A DNA stretch of 64,000 nucleotides, from positions 6,438,001 to 6,502,000 of the forward strand of contig NZ_JAKWJU010000002.1 of the NCBI RefSeq assembly GCF_022524345.1, in the 5' to 3' direction. The position numbers were made by a program, and so were the translations under genes. Position 1 is the stretch's first letter. Every line of letters begins with the position of its first letter. Of this stretch, positions 52,508 to 61,007 are shown piece after piece. The notes below the pieces were generated by a model, which saw only the letters and a program-made list of their open reading frames with translations, did no database searches and was not told the origin of the DNA. Origin of the DNA: Streptomyces marispadix (GTDB taxonomy: Bacteria > Actinomycetota > Actinomycetes > Streptomycetales > Streptomycetaceae).

Positions 52508-52900
52508 ATGGCGCTGAACACAGGGCTCGACTGGCTGCTCGATGACCTGACGGAACGCATTTCGTCCGTACGGCACGCGATGGTGCTGTCGACCGACGGT
52601 CTGGTCACCGCGAACAGTCAGACCCTGGAGAAGACGGACGCCGAGCATCTCGCCGCGGTCGCATCCGGTCTCCAGTCCCTGGCGAAGGGGTCGGGGACGC
52701 AGTTCGGTTCGGGACGGGTACGGCAGACGATGATCGAGTTCGATGAGGGGTTGCTCTTCGTGACCTCCGCGGGTGAGGGAAGCTGCCTTTGCGTGCTGAC
52801 CGGGCCGGACACCGACGTGGGCGCCGTGGCGTATGAGATGACGCTTCTGGTGAACCGTGTCGGTGAGCATCTCGGGCTGGCGGCGCGGAACGGGACGTAG
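52508..52900 (+). CDS. Roadblock/LC7-domain protein (orphan CvnB/RarB-like)
   Basis: 130 aa from ATG 52508 (GAAGGGGGAA upstream). LDWLLDDLTERISSVRHAMV, STDGLVTANS and AEHLAAVASGLQSLAKG are the roadblock core; SAGEGSCLCVLTGPDTDVGA and VGEHL complete it. In Streptomyces such proteins normally sit in conservon operons between a sensor kinase and a DUF742/GTPase pair. Here none of these is adjacent, so it is an orphan, probably acting as a small GTPase-regulating partner elsewhere. Confidence 0.93.
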   Translation: MALNTGLDWLLDDLTERISSVRHAMVLSTDGLVTANSQTLEKTDAEHLAAVASGLQSLAKGSGTQFGSGRVRQTMIEFDEGLLFVTSAGEGSCLCVLTGPDTDVGAVAYEMTLLVNRVGEHLGLAARNGT

Positions 52901-53026
52901 CGGCGCGGAAGCGGTGTGCGCGGGCGGGCGGTTCCGGCGGAGGCGGGCATGCCCGCTCGTCGCGCGTCTTGCCGGTCTGCCGGACACCGGCCCGGGCGTG
53001 GGCGGCCTCTGACCGGGCCGGGCCGA

Positions 53027-53090
53027 AGTCCGTACCCGAGTCGCTGCCGGAGTCCGTACCGGGGTCGCTACGAGGGTCCGTACGAGTTCT
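53027..53090. repeat. Imperfect 24-bp tandem repeat, about 2.7 copies
   Basis: Units start at 53027, 53051 and 53075, each opening with (A/G)GTCCGTAC and continuing as a degenerate GAGTCGCT block. Unit two differs from unit one at about five positions. The length is a multiple of three, so it may be a relic of coding DNA. Confidence 0.6.
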
Positions 53091-53153
53091 GCGGGCGGAT
53101 CGCGGACGCACTCGACCGGCGTGGTCCGCTCCCGTATCGGGCCGTGGGCAGAG

Positions 53154-53162
53154 TTATCCACA
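53154..53162 (+). promoter_or_regulatory. Isolated DnaA-box match TTATCCACA
   Basis: A perfect match to the E. coli DnaA box (Streptomyces favours TTGTCCACA). It stands alone ~90 bp upstream of the DUF6397 gene. A chance match or a DnaA-titration/regulatory site; not an origin. Confidence 0.35.
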
Positions 53163-53249
53163 GGCCGAGCGGGATTCGACGGCGGGCGTCTAACGTCGTC
53201 ACTGTCGGTAGCTGAGAGGCAGCTTGAGACATGTACGACGGGGGACACC

Positions 53250-54416
53250 ATGACGGACGACGTCGCGATGAGCACGGCCGCGAGGGAGTTGGGCCTGACG
53301 CCCGGTGCGATGGCACTCGCCGCGCAACTGGGCGAGGTGAGCACCGTGCCGGGACAAGTGCGCCGGGGGCGGGCCGGCCCGGCGACGCCCGCGGGCGCGA
53401 GCACGGTCACGGGTGCGGATACGGGTGCGGACAAGGCGCAGTCGGCGGGCTCCGCGGGCTCGGCGCCTGCGGGAGGGCGTGCGGTGCGCAGGGTGCCGCG
53501 TGCCGAACTGTTGCGGCTGCGGGCCCAGGCGGACTTCCCGGAGGGGCTGCGCGAAAGGCTGCGGGTGGTCGACGGCGGCCACGGAGCCCGGTTGCTCGGC
53601 ATCTCCGCGTCGCGGTTCGCCCGCCTCGCCCGCGCGGGCTGTTTCAGCCCGGTGCGTTTCTACGTCAACCGCTATCGCACGGTGGTGTGGCTGTACCTCG
53701 CCGCGGAGCTGCTCGCCTTCGCCGCGAACCGTCCGGAGATGCTCTCCGGCAGGCTGCCGCGAGGGCTGCGATCACTGCTGGCGGAGGGCATGGACCTGCG
53801 GGCCAGGCACTGGCGGGGGCGCCGCGTAGGGCAGTTGTGCCGTCAGGCCGAGGGCCCGTGGGAAGCGGCAGCCGCACGGGCCGCGGTGCTCGGTGAGGAC
53901 GCGTTGACCCAGGCGGTCCCCGATCCGGGCGAACGGGCCCGACTGCGCGCTCTGAAGCCCGAGTTGACGCCGCTGACGGGAAGGCCGGCCCCGGTCCGCG
54001 AGGTGGCGGAGGAGCTGTGCACGGCGGCCACGGAGGACGAGATCTTCTGGCAACGGCTCATGCTCGCGGCCGACTTGGAGTACGCACGGGTGTCCCGGCG
54101 GGCTTCCCCGGACCGGGCCGAGGCAGCCTCCGAACCATGCGAGGGCCCGCCGCTCGGCGGTCGCCGGACGGGGGTTCGCCTGTTGGGCCGCCCGTTGCCC
54201 GGCGACCCGCGGACAGGGAGCGCACACGCCCCATGGCTCCCCGGCACCGGACCGGGGCGCCACATGGCGGGGGCGGCGTATGCCGGAGCGACGGGCCGAG
54301 GGCGGGACCGAGCGCGGGCCCTTCAGGAGCGCACCCGTGTGCTCACGGGGCTGCGTGCCTCAAGGCACCGTCCCCCGGCCGACGTTGGGCCACCGGCGCC
54401 CGGCCGGAGAGCCTGA
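53250..54416 (+). CDS. DUF6397-type protein
   Basis: 388 aa from ATG 53250 (GGGGGAC upstream). AARELGLTPGAMALAAQLGE and RRVPRAELLRLRAQADFPEG form N-terminal helix-turn-helix-like segments. LLGISASRFARLARAGCFSP and FYVNRYRTVVWLYLAAELLA are the conserved core. RHWRGRRVGQLCRQAEGPWE follows. The last ~100 residues are Arg/Gly/Pro-rich. I recall such proteins as Streptomyces-specific; the helix-turn-helix-like start suggests DNA binding, but function is unknown. Confidence 0.82.
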   Translation: MTDDVAMSTAARELGLTPGAMALAAQLGEVSTVPGQVRRGRAGPATPAGASTVTGADTGADKAQSAGSAGSAPAGGRAVRRVPRAELLRLRAQADFPEGLRERLRVVDGGHGARLLGISASRFARLARAGCFSPVRFYVNRYRTVVWLYLAAELLAFAANRPEMLSGRLPRGLRSLLAEGMDLRARHWRGRRVGQLCRQAEGPWEAAAARAAVLGEDALTQAVPDPGERARLRALKPELTPLTGRPAPVREVAEELCTAATEDEIFWQRLMLAADLEYARVSRRASPDRAEAASEPCEGPPLGGRRTGVRLLGRPLPGDPRTGSAHAPWLPGTGPGRHMAGAAYAGATGRGRDRARALQERTRVLTGLRASRHRPPADVGPPAPGRRA

Positions 54417-54463
54417 GCACGGCCGAACGAGGGGCGGCCGACCGCCAGGCGGGGGAGAGCGGT

Positions 54464-55330
54464 TCAGCCGCCCAGCTTTCTGAACAGGCCCTCCTGCATG
54501 ACCGAGACGATCAACTGGCCGTCGCGGTCGAAGATCTGGCCACGTGCCAGCCCGCGCCCGCCCGTCGCGATGGGTGACTCCTGCTGGTACAGGAACCATT
54601 CGTCGGCGCGGAACGGCCGGTGGAACCACATGGCGTGATCGAGGGAGGCCATGTCGAAGCCCCGTGGGCCCCACAGCGGTTCGACGGGGATGCGTACGGC
54701 GTCGAGGAGCGTCATGTCGCTGGCGTAGGTGAGCGCGCAGGTGTGCACGAGCGGGTCGTCGCCGAGGGAGCCGATGGCTCGCATCCACACCCCGCTGCGG
54801 GCCTCCATGTCCCGCAGCTCGCCCGAGTCCCAGCGCAGCCGCTCCACGTAGCGGATGTCGAACGCCATGCGGCGCTCCATGCGCTCGATCGATTCGGGGA
54901 GTTCGCCGAGGCGGTCGCGGATCTCGTCGGCCAGTCTCGGAAGGCTCTCCGGGTCCGGCACATCGGGCATCGGGACCTGATGGTCGATGCCGGTCTCCGG
55001 CTGATGGAAGGAGGCGGTGAGGTTGAAGATGGTGCGGCCCTGCTGTACTGCCACGACGCGCCGGGTGGTGAAGGAGCGCCCGTCCCGCACCCGTTCGACC
55101 TGGTACACGATGGGCACGCCGGGCATGCCCGGACGCAGGAAGTACGCGTGCAGGGAGTGGACGGGGCGCTCGCCGTCGGTGGTGCGTCCCGCCGCGACGA
55201 GAGCCTGCCCGGCCACCTGCCCGCCGAAGACGCGCTGGAGGTTCTCCTGCGGGCTCCGGCCGCGGAAGATGTCGATCTCGATCCGTTCCAGGTCGAGAAG
55301 CGCGGCTAGCTGCTCGGCGGGGCTGTTCAT
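54464..55330 (-). CDS. tesB: Acyl-CoA thioesterase II
   Basis: 288 aa from ATG 55330, standard TesB length. A double hotdog fold: ENLQRVFGGQVAGQALVAAG in the first, RPVHSLHAYFLRPGMPGVPI, DGRSFTTRRVVAVQQGRTIF, and FDMASLDHAMWFHRPFRADE in the second, where the active-site Asp lies. LYQQESPIATGGRGLARGQI and DGQLIVSVMQEGL finish the protein. It hydrolyses medium- and long-chain acyl-CoA in the cytosol. Confidence 0.94.
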   Translation of the reverse strand: MNSPAEQLAALLDLERIEIDIFRGRSPQENLQRVFGGQVAGQALVAAGRTTDGERPVHSLHAYFLRPGMPGVPIVYQVERVRDGRSFTTRRVVAVQQGRTIFNLTASFHQPETGIDHQVPMPDVPDPESLPRLADEIRDRLGELPESIERMERRMAFDIRYVERLRWDSGELRDMEARSGVWMRAIGSLGDDPLVHTCALTYASDMTLLDAVRIPVEPLWGPRGFDMASLDHAMWFHRPFRADEWFLYQQESPIATGGRGLARGQIFDRDGQLIVSVMQEGLFRKLGG

Positions 55331-55532
55331 GGTGCGTGCTCCTGTTCCGTGTGCGGCGGGCCCTTCGGACGGCTCTGGGGGAGGGCCCTCACCCGCTGCG
55401 GACCGCTCCCGTGCCACGAACCCTGCTCGTACCACGGGCAGTTCTCATGACGCGTACGGTGCCGACGCGGCAAGCCGTGCCCGTGCCGGGGGCCGTGGCG
55501 GTGCCGGGGGCCGTGCTCGCGTTGCCGGGCGT

Positions 55533-58076
55533 TCACAGCCGGCCCACGTCGGTCACCTTGATGACCGCGCGGCCCTCCTCGTCGGACGCGGTCAGATCGA
55601 CCTCGGCGGAGATGCCCCAGTCGTGGTCGCCCTCGGGGTCGGCGAAGGTCTGCCGCACCCGCCACAGCGCCTCCTCGGGGACCTCCTCGATACGCAGCAG
55701 GCCCGGCCCACGGGCGTCGGGGCCGGTGCCCATGTCGTCGTACTCGTCCCAGTAGCCGTCCAGCGCCTCGCCCCAGGCGTCCTCGTCCCAGCCGGAGTCG
55801 GCGTCGAGTTCGCCGAGTTCCCCGGCCTTGTCCAGGGCGGCGAGTTCGACGCGGCGGAACATGGCGTTGCGCACCAGGACGCGGAAGGCACGGGCGTTCG
55901 CCGTGACGGGCCTGACGTGGTCGGCGCGTTCCTGCGCCTCGTCGGCGCTCTCCGCCGGGGGAACGTCCGTGTCGGGGTTGGCCAGTTGCTCCCACTCGTC
56001 CAGCAGGCTGGAGTCGACCTGGCGGACCATCTCCCCGAGCCATTCGACGATGTCCTGGAAGTCCTCGGACTTCTTCTCGTCGGGGACGGTGTGCTCAAGC
56101 GCCTTGTACGCGCTCGCGAGGTAGCGCAGCACGATGCCCTCGGTGCGGGCGAGTTCGTAGAAGGAGACGAACTCGGCGAACGTCATGGCCCGTTCGTACA
56201 TGTCGCGGACGACCGACTTGGGCGAGAGCGGATGGTCGCCCACCCACGGGTGGGACTTGCGGTAGAGGCCGTATGCGTGGAAGAGCAGCTCTTCGAGCGG
56301 CTGAGGATGGCTGATGTCCATCAGCCGTTCCATCCGCTCCTCGTACTCGATGCCGTCGGCCTTCATCTGCGCCACGGCCTCGCCCTTGGCCTTGTTGGTC
56401 TGTGCGGCCAGGATCTGCCGGGGGTCGTCGAGGGTCGACTCGACCACGGAGACCATGTCCAGGGCGTAGGAGGGGGATTCGGGGTCGAGCAGTTCGAACG
56501 CCGCCAGCGCGAAGGTGGACAGGGGCTGGTTGAGCGCGAAGTCGTGCTGGAGGTCGACGGTGAGCCGCACCGTGCGGCCCTGGGCGTCGGGCTCGTCGAG
56601 CCGTTCCACGACACCGCCGTCGAGCAGCGAACGGTAGATCGCGATCGCCCTGCGGATGTGCCGCAGTTGCGAGCGGCGGTCCTCGTGATTGTCCTCCAGC
56701 AGTTTCCGCATCTGCGCGAAGGCGTCGCCGGGCCGGGCGATGACCGACAGCAGCATCGCGTGGGTCACCCGGAAGCGGGACGTCAGCGGCTCCGGGTCGG
56801 AGGCGATCAGCTTCTCGAAGGTCTGCTGCCCCCAGTTGACGAACCCTTCGGGCGCCTTCTTCCGTACGACCTTCCGCCGTTTCTTCGGGTCGTCACCGGC
56901 CTTCGCGAGGGCCTTCTCGTTCTCCACGACGTGCTCGGGCGCCTGAGCGACGACGAAGCCGGAGGTGTCGAATCCGGCACGCCCGGCCCGCCCTGCGATC
57001 TGGTGGAACTCCCGTGCGCGCAGCGTACGGACGCGGGTGCCGTCGTACTTGGTGAGCGCGGTGAACAGCACGGTGCGGATGGGGACGTTGACGCCGACGC
57101 CGAGGGTGTCGGTGCCGCAGATGACCTTCAGCAGGCCCGCCTGCGCGAGACGTTCCACGAGCCTGCGGTACTTCGGCAGCATGCCGGCGTGGTGGACGCC
57201 GACGCCGTGCCGCACATAGCGGGAGAGGTTGCGTCCGAAGCGGGTGGTGAAGCGGAAGTTGCCGATGATCTTGGCGATCTCGTCCTTCTCCGCGCGGGTG
57301 CACATGTTGATGCTCATCAGCGCCTGCGCCCGCTCCACGGCCTGCGCCTGGGTGAAGTGCACGATGTACACCGGCGCTTGACGGGTCTCCAGAAGCTCCG
57401 TGACCGTCTCGGTGAGAGATGTCGTGCGGTACTCGTACGACAGGGGCACGGGTCGGGTCGCCGACCGCACCACCGCCGTCTCACGGCCCGTGCGGCGCGT
57501 CAGGTCCTCCTCGAAGCGTGTGACGTCTCCGAGCGTCGCCGACATCAGGACGAACTGGGCCTGGGGGAGTTCCAGCAGCGGAATCTGCCACGCCCAGCCC
57601 CGGTCCGGCTCGGCGTAGAAGTGGAACTCGTCCATCACGACCTGCCCCACGTCGGCCTGGGGGCCGTCCCGCAGGGCGATCGAGGCGAGCACCTCGGCCG
57701 TGCAGCAGATCACGGGGGCGTCGGCGTTGACGGAGGCGTCGCCGGTGAGCATGCCGACGTTCTCCGTGCCGAAGATCTTGCACAGGTCGAAGAACTTCTC
57801 GGAGACGAGCGCCTTGATGGGAGCGGTGTAGAAGGTGACCTCGTCACGGGCGAGGGCCGCGAAGTGGGCGCCCGCCGCCACCAGGCTCTTACCGGAGCCG
57901 GTGGGGGTGGAGAGGATCACGTTGGCACCGGAGACCACCTCGATCAGCGCCTCCTCCTGAGCGGGGTAGAGCGAAATGCCCCTTTCCTCCGCCCAGCCGG
58001 AGAAGGTCTCGTAAAGGGCGTCGGGGTCGGCGTCGCTCGGCATCTGATCGATAAGGCTGGCTGTCACGCACCCCAT
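55533..58076 (-). CDS. DEAD/DEAH-box RNA/DNA helicase with C-terminal DUF3516
   Basis: 847 aa from ATG 58076 (GGGAGG at 5 nt). Motif I STPTGSGKSLVAAG is near residue 55; II is VVMDEFHFY (DEFH box), III LMSATLGD, and the later motifs GTDTLGVGVNVPIRTVLF and QIAGRAGRAGFDTSGFVV. A basic linker KKRRKVVRKKAPEG separates the core from the ~450-residue DUF3516 region (RMERLMDISHPQPLEELLF, YELARTEGIVLRYLASAYKA). Members of this Ski2-like actinobacterial family are thought to act in RNA metabolism or DNA repair. The frame is intact, unlike the SNF2 helicase. Confidence 0.93.
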   Translation of the reverse strand: MGCVTASLIDQMPSDADPDALYETFSGWAEERGISLYPAQEEALIEVVSGANVILSTPTGSGKSLVAAGAHFAALARDEVTFYTAPIKALVSEKFFDLCKIFGTENVGMLTGDASVNADAPVICCTAEVLASIALRDGPQADVGQVVMDEFHFYAEPDRGWAWQIPLLELPQAQFVLMSATLGDVTRFEEDLTRRTGRETAVVRSATRPVPLSYEYRTTSLTETVTELLETRQAPVYIVHFTQAQAVERAQALMSINMCTRAEKDEIAKIIGNFRFTTRFGRNLSRYVRHGVGVHHAGMLPKYRRLVERLAQAGLLKVICGTDTLGVGVNVPIRTVLFTALTKYDGTRVRTLRAREFHQIAGRAGRAGFDTSGFVVAQAPEHVVENEKALAKAGDDPKKRRKVVRKKAPEGFVNWGQQTFEKLIASDPEPLTSRFRVTHAMLLSVIARPGDAFAQMRKLLEDNHEDRRSQLRHIRRAIAIYRSLLDGGVVERLDEPDAQGRTVRLTVDLQHDFALNQPLSTFALAAFELLDPESPSYALDMVSVVESTLDDPRQILAAQTNKAKGEAVAQMKADGIEYEERMERLMDISHPQPLEELLFHAYGLYRKSHPWVGDHPLSPKSVVRDMYERAMTFAEFVSFYELARTEGIVLRYLASAYKALEHTVPDEKKSEDFQDIVEWLGEMVRQVDSSLLDEWEQLANPDTDVPPAESADEAQERADHVRPVTANARAFRVLVRNAMFRRVELAALDKAGELGELDADSGWDEDAWGEALDGYWDEYDDMGTGPDARGPGLLRIEEVPEEALWRVRQTFADPEGDHDWGISAEVDLTASDEEGRAVIKVTDVGRL

Positions 58077-58257
58077 ACTGCCTCCCTCGCACTCGCTATC
58101 GGGAACCGGTGCCCGTCCCGTGATCATCTGTCGATACGCTGTCTCGCCGAAAAGGCGTCAGCAGTCGAGGCGATCCGGCCGCGCACGGCGGTCAGTTGGA
58201 GCCGCGGCCGTCTGCGGGCGGCGCCATCGCGAGCAGTCACAGGGGTGGGGGACGGAC

Positions 58258-59052
58258 ATGATGGGACCGGCGCATTCGCTGTCGGGGGCGGCGGCGTGGC
58301 TCGGGGCGGGCGCTGCCGCGTCCGCACTGGATCATCCGATGCCCTGGCCCGTGCTGCTTGCGGGCGCCCTGATCTGCTCGGGGGCGGCGCTCGCCCCGGA
58401 CCTCGACCACAAGTCGGCCACCATCTCCCGTGCGTTCGGGCCGCTCTCCCGGGCGCTGTGCGGAGTGATCGACAAGCTCTCCGAGGCCGTCTACAACGCC
58501 ACTCGCGGGCAGGGCGAGCGGCGCCGCTCCGGCGGGCACCGCACCCTCACCCACACCTGGCCATGGGCGCTGTTCCTCGGTGCGGGGTTCTCGGCGGCTG
58601 CGGTCTTCGGCGGGCGCTGGGCGGTGCTGGTGATCCTCTTCATCCACATGGTGCTGGCCGTCGAAGGGCTGCTGTGGCGTGCGGCCAGGGTCTCCAGCGA
58701 CATACTGGTGTGGCTGCTGGGAGCGACGAGCGCCTGGAGCCTCGCGGGAGTACTGGACCAGCCGGGCAACGGTTCGGACTGGCTGTTCTCCGGCCCGGGA
58801 CAGGAGTATCTGTGGCTGGGCCTGCCGATAGTGCTGGGTGCGCTGGTACACAACATCGGCGATGCCATCACCGTCTCCGGCTGCCCGATCCTCTGGCCCG
58901 TGAAGATAAGCGGCAAGCGCTGGTATCCGCTGGGCACACCGGAGTTCATGCGTTTCCGCGCCGGGGCCTGGGTCGAGACGAGGCTGCTGATGCCTCTGTT
59001 CATGGTGCTCGGCGGCGCGGGCGGGCTCTTCGCCCTCGGCGTCATCGGCTGA
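58258..59052 (+). CDS. YdjM-like membrane-bound metal-dependent hydrolase family protein
   Basis: 264 aa. Start ATG 58258 or the adjacent ATG 58261. The family signature metal residues are AHSLSGAAAW (His near the start), APDLDHKSAT (DxDH) and GGHRTLTHTW (HRxxTH), with VHNIGDAIT later. Five or six transmembrane helices. In E. coli YdjM is LexA-regulated; the reaction is unknown. Convergent with the ABC exporter genes, with a hairpin at 59059-59077. Confidence 0.87.
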   Translation: MMGPAHSLSGAAAWLGAGAAASALDHPMPWPVLLAGALICSGAALAPDLDHKSATISRAFGPLSRALCGVIDKLSEAVYNATRGQGERRRSGGHRTLTHTWPWALFLGAGFSAAAVFGGRWAVLVILFIHMVLAVEGLLWRAARVSSDILVWLLGATSAWSLAGVLDQPGNGSDWLFSGPGQEYLWLGLPIVLGALVHNIGDAITVSGCPILWPVKISGKRWYPLGTPEFMRFRAGAWVETRLLMPLFMVLGGAGGLFALGVIG

Positions 59053-59058
59053 CGGGCG

Positions 59059-59077
59059 CCCGCGGTCCGTCCGCGGG
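59059..59077. terminator. Short bidirectional hairpin
   Basis: CCCGCGG / TCCGT / CCGCGGG: a 7-bp perfect stem between convergent genes. Confidence 0.45.
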
Positions 59078-59120
59078 GCCGGACGCGGGCCGTCGAGGCG
59101 TTCCCGGCGCCAAGGCGTCC

Positions 59121-61007
59121 TCAGCCGTGCCAGGAACGCCAGAGCGCCGCGTATGCGCCGTCGGCCTCGACAAGGGCGTCGTGGCTGCCGAGTTCGCTGA
59201 TCCGGCCGTCCTCCACGACGGCGATCACATCCGCGTCGTGTGCGGTGTGCAGCCGGTGCGCGATGGCGACGACCGTGCGTCCCTGAAGCACCTGCGCCAG
59301 CGAACGCTCCAAGTGCCTTGCCGCTCGCGGGTCCAGCAGCGACGTGGCCTCGTCCAGCACCAGCGTGTGAGGGTCGGCCAGCACGAGCCGCGCCAGCGCG
59401 ATCTGCTGTGCGTGTGCCGGGGCGACGGAGATCCCGCCGGAGCCGACCTCGCTGTCGAGGCCGTCCGGCAGCGAACGCGCCCAGTCGTCGGCGTCGACGG
59501 CCCGCAGGGCCTCCCACAGTTCGGTGTCGCTCGCGTCCGTGCGGGCCAGCAGCAGATTGTCGCGGAGCGAACCCACGAAGACATGGTGCTCCTGGTTGAC
59601 GAGCGCGACGTGACGCCGCACACGCTCGGCGGGCATCCGCGACAACTCGGCACCGCCGAGGGCGACATCGCCGGTCCGCGGGCCGTAGATGCCCGCCAGC
59701 AGCCGCCCCAGGGTGGACTTGCCCGCGCCAGAGGGGCCGACGAGCGCCACCCGCGTGCCGGGCGGCACGCGCATCGTCACTCCGTGCAGTACGTCGGAGC
59801 CGGTGCGGTAGCCGAACCGCACGTCGTTCGCGCGCAGTTCGCGTCCCTGCGGCGTCAGCATCTCGTCGCCGGAGTCGGGCTCGATCTCCCGTACGCCCAC
59901 CAGCCGTCCCAACGAGACCTCGGCGACCTGGAGTTCGTCGTACCAGCGCAGGATCAGCCCGACAGGCTCGAAGAGCATCTGCACCAGCAGCGCCCCCGTG
60001 GTGAGCTGGCCGACGCCGATCCAGCCCCACAGCACGAAGGTGCCGCCGAGCATCAGCACACCGGCCACGAGGAGCAGATTGGTGACGTTGACGACGGGAA
60101 ACAGGACGGAACGCAGCCACAGCGTGTAGCGCTCCCACGCCGTCCACTGGGAGATCCTCCGCTCGGACAGCGCGATCCGGCGTGCTCCGAGCCGGTGGGC
60201 CTCCACGGTGCGGCCCGCGTCGACGGTCTCGGCCAGGGCACCGGCGACGGCGGCGTATCCGGCGGCCTCCGAACGGTATGCGCTCGGAGCACGCCGGTAG
60301 TACCAGCGGCATCCGACCAGCAGCACGGGCAGCGCGACGAGCACCGCCAGCGCCAGCGGAGGCGCGGTGACCGTGAGCCCGCCGAGCAGCAGCGCCGTCC
60401 ATACGACGCCCACGGAGAGCTGCGGCACGGCCTCCCGCATCGCATTGGCCAGCCGGTCGATGTCCGTGGTGATCCGCGACAGCAGATCGCCCGTCCCCGC
60501 CCGCTCCAGCACCCCGGGCGGCAGGGCCACCGACCGTACGAGGAAGTCCTCACGCAGATCCGCGAGCATCCGCTCGCCGAGCATCGCCCCGCGCAGCCGC
60601 ACCTCCCGTACGAAGACGCTCTGCACGGCCAGCGCCAGCACGAAGAAGCCGACGATCCGGCCGAGTCGGAGGTCCCTGCTGCCGGAGGTGAGGTCCTCGA
60701 CGAGGCCGCCGAGCAGATACGGGCCGGCCATGGAGGCCACGACCGCGATCGCGTTGACGAGGACGAGCGTGGCGAAGGCACGTCTGTGCCGCCGCAGCAG
60801 CTCGCGTACATAGCCGCGGACGGTGGCCGGTCCGCCGACGGGGAGGGTGGTGGCGTTCTCCGAGGCGGCCGGGTCGTAGTGGGGCGGCGCGACGCCGAAG
60901 ACGACGTCGTCGGCCGAGGCACCTGCCGGGGTGCCGGCGGAGGCGTCGGCCGGGGCGCTGGCGGCGTCGGCGGAAGCGTCCGCCGACGTGCCGGTGGGAG
61001 CGGTCAT
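59121..61007 (-). CDS. ABC exporter half-transporter B (canonical Walker A and H-loop, degenerate signature)
   Basis: 628 aa. A ~35-residue Ala/Ser/Asp-rich lead, then six transmembrane helices (ABC type IV exporter fold) and a nucleotide-binding domain. Walker A VGPSGAGKSTLGRLLAG, Walker B HTLVLDEATSLLD with catalytic Glu, and H-loop VVAIAHRLHTA are normal. The signature, usually LSGGQ, reads SVAPAHAQQIALARL. ATG 61007 overlaps the stop of the partner (ATGA). With the partner's normal LSGGQ, one full ATP site forms and the other is dead, as in asymmetric heterodimeric exporters (see the ABC finding). Substrate unknown. Confidence 0.94.
   Translation of the reverse strand: MTAPTGTSADASADAASAPADASAGTPAGASADDVVFGVAPPHYDPAASENATTLPVGGPATVRGYVRELLRRHRRAFATLVLVNAIAVVASMAGPYLLGGLVEDLTSGSRDLRLGRIVGFFVLALAVQSVFVREVRLRGAMLGERMLADLREDFLVRSVALPPGVLERAGTGDLLSRITTDIDRLANAMREAVPQLSVGVVWTALLLGGLTVTAPPLALAVLVALPVLLVGCRWYYRRAPSAYRSEAAGYAAVAGALAETVDAGRTVEAHRLGARRIALSERRISQWTAWERYTLWLRSVLFPVVNVTNLLLVAGVLMLGGTFVLWGWIGVGQLTTGALLVQMLFEPVGLILRWYDELQVAEVSLGRLVGVREIEPDSGDEMLTPQGRELRANDVRFGYRTGSDVLHGVTMRVPPGTRVALVGPSGAGKSTLGRLLAGIYGPRTGDVALGGAELSRMPAERVRRHVALVNQEHHVFVGSLRDNLLLARTDASDTELWEALRAVDADDWARSLPDGLDSEVGSGGISVAPAHAQQIALARLVLADPHTLVLDEATSLLDPRAARHLERSLAQVLQGRTVVAIAHRLHTAHDADVIAVVEDGRISELGSHDALVEADGAYAALWRSWHG

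Larger units (their letters stand above)
52901..53249. other. 349-bp non-coding gap with tandem repeats and a DnaA-box-like site
   Basis: Contains imperfect 24-bp tandem repeats (53027-53090) and TTATCCACA at 53154-53162. No gene recognised. The final part leads to the DUF6397 gene with a GGGGGA site. Confidence 0.6.
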
